Source of the DNA: Acidobacteria bacterium AH-259-L09
GTDB lineage: Bacteria > Acidobacteriota > UBA6911 > RPQK01
Assembly (NCBI GenBank): GCA_027717875.1
Contig: JALLOL010000088.1
Coordinates: 1 to 9,166 of the forward strand
DNA length: 9,166 nucleotides
Direction: 5' to 3'
Both the position numbers and the translations under genes were made by a program. Below the pieces are notes generated by a model. The model searched no databases and had not been told where the DNA came from. It saw nothing but the letters and a program-made list of their open reading frames with translations. Below are positions 6,877 through 9,166 of the stretch, piece after piece (position 1 is the stretch's first letter; each line of letters starts with the position of its first letter).

Positions 6877-7139
6877 AGCCAAACGGGCCCCCAAGGGGGC
6901 TGAGACTCGCTCTATCGAGCAGGCCTCGGGCCGAACTTGCTGAGGGCAGCTCCGCCTTTCATCGTGTCAGAACTTGCCCCTGTAAATGTCATCATAGCCT
7001 CTTTTCGGCGTCAATAATAACTTGGGACCAAACCATTCAGGGAAAAAGCTTAGAAATCGCCCCGGAAGACAAAGTCTACCAGAAATGAGGGACAGTGTAA
7101 TCGTTTCGAAGAGAAAACGAGTACTCTATCTTCCCGTTT
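6877..7139 (-). promoter_or_regulatory. leader and promoter region of the barrel/YfiR operon, no protein gene
   Basis: On the minus strand a -10-like TATGAT (6991-6996) has TTATTA as a poor -35 at 18 bases, predicting a leader of about 110 bases. The leader holds the palindrome GCCCCC-TT-GGGGGC (6887-6900) close to the start codon, a GCTC-GATA-GAGC hairpin, a repeated octamer GCAAGTTC, and a 16-residue ORF (6912-6962, MKGGAALSKFGPRPAR). It does not match a riboswitch I recognise. The rest of the stretch, up to the direct repeat at 7140, shows nothing I can name. Confidence 0.3.
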
Positions 7140-7279
7140 GAAGAAGAACGACACAAGAGTCCAGAACGATGATTTTTTTAACCCCTAAAATGCCCCCTGT
7201 GCGCACCCCAATGACAAAGAGAGCTTTTGGGTACGCCTCTTTTATTGGATGTAACCAATTAATTTTATTGGATTTATCT

Positions 7280-7356
<77 letters not shown>

Positions 7357-7382
7357 ACAGTGGGCTGCTATCCGAGAGCGTC

Positions 7383-7411
7383 AGTATAACGAAGGGCCTA
7401 CTCGAATACAA
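7383..7411 (-). promoter_or_regulatory. promoter of the right tRNA-Ile
   Basis: TTGTAT (7406-7411), a 17-base spacer and TATACT (7383-7388) on the minus strand, identical in sequence and spacing to the left copy. The transcript would start about 20 bases before the tRNA. Confidence 0.6.
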
Positions 7412-7412
7412 T

Positions 7413-7504
7413 GGGGGGGTCAAAGCGTGAATTTCCAATTTTGCGGTTTTAATAACTTAATTGGGAGCGTGACCCAAAATTGGAAATTCACGCTTTGCCC
7501 CCCC
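7413..7504. repeat. 92-bp palindromic element overlapping the 3' end of purN
   Basis: The left arm 7413-7442 (GGGGGGG, T, CAAAGCGTGAATTTCC, AATTTT) is the reverse complement of the right arm 7476-7504, apart from one extra T at 7420. That makes 29 pairs around a 33-base loop. The loop itself contains TTGGG-agcgtga-CCCAA (7461-7477), and AGCGTGA there can also pair with TCACGCT in the right arm, so nested or alternative stems are possible. It lies between the purMN genes and the tRNA promoter and may end the purMN transcript, though no U tract follows. The long near-perfect arms and G/C-run ends look like a small non-autonomous palindromic (REP- or MITE-like) element. Confidence 0.75.
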
Positions 7505-8098
7505 TACATACACTCGCCGGCCTTCAACTCGAACCCGATCTTCACAAACCAGTTTGAGAGCTTGGGGGTAGATCTGATGCTCATACTTTAGAATTCGTGC
7601 CGCCAGTGTCTCTTCCGTATCATCATCCAAAACCGGTACTGAATGCTGCAAGATAATGGGACCGTGATCAGGTTCTTCGTCCACAAAGTGAACGGTACAC
7701 CCACTGATCTTCACACCCCAATTAAGCGCGTCTCGCTGGCCGTGCAAGCCGGCAAAGGAGGGAAGCAGGGAGGGATGAATGTTGAGGATTCGATTTGGGT
7801 GTTGGCGCACAAACCAGGGACTCAAAAGCCGCATAAAACCGGCCAGACAGATGATGTCGACATTGGCAGCTGTCAGCTCTTTGACCACCTGATGATCATA
7901 GGCTTCGCGTTCCAAACCCTTCGAGGGGATGCAGATCGTTTTGTAGTTGCGCTCCTGTGCGTGCTTCAGGCCGGGAGCCTCGGGCCGATTGGAGAGCACA
8001 AGAGCGATGCGGGCTGGGATCTCCCCCGCTTCGATGGCGTCTGAGAGAGCAAGGAAGTTCGACCCACGGCCGCTCAGGAGGATGGCAACGTTTTTCAT
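7457..8098 (-). CDS. purN: phosphoribosylglycinamide formyltransferase PurN
   Basis: PurN transfers the formyl group of 10-formyltetrahydrofolate to glycinamide ribonucleotide, the third step of de novo purine synthesis, in the cytoplasm. The 213-residue product is close to the 212 residues of the E. coli enzyme. Visible motifs are the phosphate-binding loop GRGSNF (10-15), NIHPSLLP with Asn106 and His108, and DHGPI with Asp144, so the catalytic Asn/His/Asp set falls at the same numbers as in E. coli. Its ATG overlaps the TGA of purM (ATGA), pointing to coupled translation. The normal fold should end near VEGRRVYV (191-198). The last residues, GGAKREFPILGHAPN, are encoded by the right arm and loop of the palindromic element, with the TAA inside its loop. 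Confidence 0.97.
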   Translation of the reverse strand: MKNVAILLSGRGSNFLALSDAIEAGEIPARIALVLSNRPEAPGLKHAQERNYKTICIPSKGLEREAYDHQVVKELTAANVDIICLAGFMRLLSPWFVRQHPNRILNIHPSLLPSFAGLHGQRDALNWGVKISGCTVHFVDEEPDHGPIILQHSVPVLDDDTEETLAARILKYEHQIYPQALKLVCEDRVRVEGRRVYVGGAKREFPILGHAPN

Positions 8099-9135
8099 AG
8101 GTAACGAACTTTTCCCGTGCCCGTGGTGATTTCACCGATCAAATAAAATTGTTGACCGCGGGCCGCAAGAAAATCCTGCACCCGATCTGCCCGCTCCTTG
8201 GCGGCAATGAGAATCATCCCCAGTCCCATGTTGAGGGTTCGATATATTTCATCTGTCTCGACCTTTCCTCGCTCTCGGATAAAGCGAAAGATGGGCAAAA
8301 CCTCCCAAGTGCCACGCCGGACCGCAGCGTCTAAGTGCCCGGGTAAGACCCGGGCCAGATTTTCCGTAATTCCTCCACCCGTGATGTGCGCCAACCCGTG
8401 CAGGTCGTCGCTTCGAATGAGCTCTTTGATCACGGGTAGGTAGTTGCGGTGAGGAATCAGCAATTCCTCACCCACTGTCTTTCCTAACTCTTCAACATAC
8501 GTGTCGATCTTGAGCTTTTCCTGCTCAAAAAAGAGCTTTCTTACCAGAGAATAGCCGTTGGTGTGAAGTCCCGATGAGGGTAGGCCCATTAGAATGTCTC
8601 CCTCTTCGACATCACCAGTTCTAAACAGCTTAACTTCATCGGCGATGCCCACCATGAAGCCCACCAGATCGTATTCACCTGTCGGATAAAAGCCGGGCAT
8701 TTCGGCTGTTTCCCCACCCAGAAGAACACATTGAGACTGTTTGCAGCCCTGTACCAGCCCCTTGACGATCTGCTCCACTGCGGCCGGTTGAAGTTTTCCC
8801 ATACCGATATAGTCGAGAAAGAACAGCGGAAAGGCCCCCTGAACCAGAATGTCATTGGTGCAGTGGGAAACGAGGTCGATCCCAACAGTGTTGTGAATAC
8901 CGGTTAGAAAGGCGATCTTCAGTTTGGTCCCAACACCATCGGCACTGGATACGAGAATGGGTTTTAGGAGGTTTCTAAAATCGAGTCGGTACAGACCCGC
9001 AAATGCCCCGATTTCGCTGATAACAGACGAGTTGAAGGTGGACCGTGACAGCTCTTTGATGCGTTTCTTGGCCTCATTGGCTCGGTCAATATCAACACCG
9101 CTCTCGCGGTAGGTGAGACCTGACTCTTGACTCAT
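8095..9135 (-). CDS. purM: phosphoribosylformylglycinamidine cyclo-ligase PurM (AIR synthetase)
   Basis: PurM uses ATP to close formylglycinamidine ribonucleotide into aminoimidazole ribonucleotide, the fifth step of purine synthesis. The 346-residue protein matches the usual length of about 345. Motifs are YRESGVDID (9-17), SSADGVGTKLKIA (63-75, nucleotide binding), GGETAEMPGFY (140-150), SGLHTNGYSLVRK (188-200), HITGGGITENLARVLP (250-265) and LNMGLGM (301-307). The ATG at 9133-9135 has AGGAA just upstream and is followed by the expected N-terminus, so the gene is complete. It is the first visible gene of the purM-purN pair; anything further upstream is outside the window. Confidence 0.98.
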   Translation of the reverse strand: MSQESGLTYRESGVDIDRANEAKKRIKELSRSTFNSSVISEIGAFAGLYRLDFRNLLKPILVSSADGVGTKLKIAFLTGIHNTVGIDLVSHCTNDILVQGAFPLFFLDYIGMGKLQPAAVEQIVKGLVQGCKQSQCVLLGGETAEMPGFYPTGEYDLVGFMVGIADEVKLFRTGDVEEGDILMGLPSSGLHTNGYSLVRKLFFEQEKLKIDTYVEELGKTVGEELLIPHRNYLPVIKELIRSDDLHGLAHITGGGITENLARVLPGHLDAAVRRGTWEVLPIFRFIRERGKVETDEIYRTLNMGLGMILIAAKERADRVQDFLAARGQQFYLIGEITTGTGKVRYL

Positions 9136-9166
9136 GATTTCCTACGAAGCCTTCGGGTTGAAGCTT

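Noticed and set aside
6895..6990. c-di-GMP riboswitch in the barrel-gene leader
   Set aside because: GCAAG motifs and a YfiR neighbour made it tempting, but the conserved GGGCAAACC and ACGCAAAGCC elements and the expected stems are not present.

Overview
The window looks like a chromosomal segment of a Gram-negative soil- or sediment-type bacterium, most plausibly an Acidobacteriota member or a relative. The reasons are a Pkn-type Ser/Thr kinase fused to a TolB-like propeller and ending in the NWFEELKRLVPTG tail often seen in that phylum, a c-type cytochrome fused to VCBS/FG-GAP repeats, an outer-membrane barrel with an aromatic C-terminus, and a purM-purN pair. This placement is inference, because no phylogenetic marker was compared. 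I see no transposase, integrase, phage gene, CRISPR array or rRNA.

Layout from left to right. (a) 1-1653 (+): the 3' part of a cytochrome c / calcium-binding beta-propeller gene, cut by the left edge. (b) 1654-2230: no protein gene, but a tRNA-Ile(GAT) copy on the minus strand, its promoter, a G-quadruplex-type motif and a perfect 14-bp palindrome in front of the next gene. (c) 2231-4945 (+): a 904-residue membrane-anchored Ser/Thr kinase with an extracytoplasmic propeller. (d) 4951-6876 (-): a likely operon, read right to left, of a methionine-rich outer-membrane barrel, a YfiR-like (DUF4154) periplasmic protein, and the broken 5' end of a membrane sensor gene. It converges on the kinase gene with only a few bases between the stop codons. 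(e) 6877-7279: leader and intergenic DNA. (f) 7280-7356 (-): a second, intact tRNA-Ile(GAT). (g) 7413-9135 (-): purM and purN, overlapping by ATGA, ending in a large inverted repeat that encodes the last residues of PurN.

The main structural feature is a pair of direct repeats of about 270 bp (about 1807-2075 and 7140-7411). Each holds a complete tRNA-Ile gene with its promoter, and they sit 5336 bp apart in the same orientation. They bracket the kinase gene and the barrel/YfiR operon, so the bracketed block is a candidate inserted or deletable segment. The left tRNA copy has changes at positions that are nearly invariant in tRNAs and looks like it is decaying. The right copy is perfect.

Functionally, purM and purN catalyse two steps of de novo purine synthesis (AIR formation and GAR formylation). 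The kinase is a probable envelope-to-cytoplasm sensor. The barrel and YfiR-like protein resemble loci in which YfiR-type proteins pair with a membrane sensor kinase or diguanylate cyclase, but here that partner is reduced to a fragment.
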